Assembly: GCA_030616125.1 (NCBI GenBank) | Contig: JAUWXZ010000007.1 | Coordinates: 1-14,052, forward strand | Direction: 5' to 3' | DNA length: 14,052 nt | From: Candidatus Aenigmatarchaeota archaeon | GTDB lineage: Archaea > Aenigmatarchaeota > Aenigmatarchaeia > CG10238-14 > SCSR01 | Part shown: positions 13,452 through 14,052 of the stretch, piece by piece | Numbering within the stretch: position 1 is the first letter of the stretch | Layout: each line of letters starts with the position of its first letter | Position numbers and translations under genes: made by a program | The notes under the pieces: model-generated | What the model saw: the letters and a program-made list of their open reading frames with translations, nothing else | Database searches by the model: none | Told to the model about the DNA's origin: nothing

Positions 13452-13463
13452 TTTTTGGCTTTT
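13452..13463 (+). terminator. possible T-rich terminator after tRNA-Glu
   Basis: TTTTT (13452-13456) and TTTT (13460-13463) follow tRNA-Glu by about 25 bases. Archaeal terminators are often bare T-runs, so this is plausible but weak. Confidence 0.3.
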
Positions 13464-13534
13464 AAGAGCTGTTGAGAGTAAGATACCGACACCGTTTTTT
13501 AAAAGGATTAAGAAGGCTTTGGAGAAACACGATA

Positions 13535-13753
13535 TTACTTAGCTAATTTTTGTTCAACATATCCGCATTTTGGACATTCCCAAATTAATTTATAATATGT
13601 TCTCTTAACAGGTGCGACAGGTCCCAAAATTGCAAATCCAGGAATTCGTTTTCCTTCAGTTGCTACTTCAACATCTTGCTTTTTCGACATTAAAGTCCCA
13701 CAACTTGGACATTTTTTATCTTCCATTTTTGGTATTCTGCGAAACAACCCCAT
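13535..13753 (-). CDS. small zinc-ribbon protein
   Basis: 72 residues from ATG 13753 (M10 is an alternative start). Two CPxCG knuckles, C15/C18 (CPSCGT) and C60/C63 (CPKCGY), enclose about 40 residues with a short glycine/proline-rich hydrophobic segment (PGFAILGPVAPV). This is a rubredoxin-type zinc ribbon of unknown function; such proteins often bind nucleic acid or protein partners. It is convergent with the tRNA-Glu side and divergent from the gene at 13946. Confidence 0.75.
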   Translation of the reverse strand: MGLFRRIPKMEDKKCPSCGTLMSKKQDVEVATEGKRIPGFAILGPVAPVKRTYYKLIWECPKCGYVEQKLAK

Positions 13754-13826
13754 AAATAAAAAGTGTTTTAATTAAATTAAAAAGCTTTTCTTAAAATCAC
13801 AAAATGAGTAAATTGGCTTTCTAAAA

Positions 13827-13847
13827 TTTTTACTAATTTAGTAAAAA
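13827..13847. repeat. perfect 9-bp inverted repeat in a divergent intergenic region
   Basis: TTTTTACTA (13827-13835), loop ATT, TAGTAAAAA (13839-13847). It lies between two divergent genes (13753 minus, 13946 plus), so both transcripts run away from it. An operator is more likely than a terminator. The rest of the 192-base gap holds a TATA box for the right-hand gene and no other recognisable element. Confidence 0.45.
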
Positions 13848-13910
13848 TCGACAATTGATCTGGATCATTTGATGAAGACATCTTTGAAAGAGCGTATTTT
13901 TAAGTTAATA

Positions 13911-13922
13911 AAAAATATATAG
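13911..13922 (+). promoter_or_regulatory. TATA box for the gene at 13946
   Basis: AAAAATATATAG centred about 29 bases before ATG 13946. The transcript would start within a few bases of ATG, and no Shine-Dalgarno is visible, so initiation is probably leaderless as for mcm. Confidence 0.5.
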
Positions 13923-13945
13923 CTTTTTAATGAAATAGTGAAATT

Positions 13946-14052
13946 ATGGCAAAATATGTACCTGATCATATACGTGATGACAAAATAGAAGTAAAGATAA
14001 TGGAACATTTAACAGAAAAAATCAATACAGGTGAATTTAAATTTAATGATTT
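13946..14052 (+). CDS. N-terminal fragment of an unknown protein
   Basis: ATG at 13946 opens a frame that runs off the right edge (35 complete codons). It begins MAKYVPDHIRDDKIEVKIME and is hydrophilic with no signal peptide. The TATA box at the leaderless distance supports it as a real start. No family is recognised from this fragment. Confidence 0.55.
   Translation, partial: MAKYVPDHIRDDKIEVKIMEHLTEKINTGEFKFND

Noticed and set aside
13860..13922. Short frame from ATG 13870 (16 codons) and a TGATGA motif resembling a C box
   Set aside because: The frame ends at TAG inside the TATA block and has no ribosome site; no matching D box or guide layout could be found.

Overview
The window is archaeal and AT-rich (about one third G+C by eye). 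Archaeal or eukaryote-like information genes (MCM, TBP, aIF2-beta, archaeal-type AspRS), FtsZ, GatCAB and small compact genes with 4-base overlaps all point that way. The small gene set, short spacers and noncanonical tRNA introns suggest a reduced DPANN-type archaeon, but the exact lineage is an inference.

Layout. Bases 1-216 are the 3' end of a + strand secreted or surface protein. From 4123 down to about 237 runs a minus-strand replication/translation cluster: mcm, an RPA-associated OB-fold protein, aIF2-beta, DUF424 and a pilin-like membrane protein. Then come tbp and a PD-(D/E)xK nuclease (minus strand). The + strand block 5340-8005 holds a YdjM-like membrane protein, rnhB, a small membrane protein and aspS. 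Convergent to it lie a SWIM zinc-finger gene, a possible 21-residue acidic peptide gene and ftsZ. Next are tRNA-Asn and gatC-gatA-gatB (minus), tRNA-Arg and tRNA-Glu (+), a zinc-ribbon gene (minus) and the start of an unknown + strand gene.

Main result. Three segments of 12-13 bases interrupt two tRNA genes: tRNA-Asn D-loop, tRNA-Glu D-loop and tRNA-Glu anticodon loop. An 18-base segment with an in-frame stop interrupts rnhB exactly between the GIDE and AGRG codons of the active site. All four fit one rule: a 4-bp helix flanked by 3-base bulges (or a loop), cut after the second bulge base, as in bulge-helix-bulge splicing. Removing them restores a standard D-loop, a 7-base anticodon loop and an intact RNase HII active site. 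I read this as miniature introns, including one in an mRNA, removed by a tRNA-splicing endonuclease of relaxed specificity. The pattern is seen in the sequence; the splicing is inferred.

Other points. rnhB and aspS appear to start at near-cognate codons (ATT and CTG), each 5 bases after a GGTG Shine-Dalgarno core. The tbp gene carries two nearly identical stretches in its two lobes, an exact 27-base tandem duplication over its TATA/start region, and a strong palindromic element upstream. AspRS, GatCAB and tRNA-Asn together supply the amidation route to Asn-tRNA(Asn).
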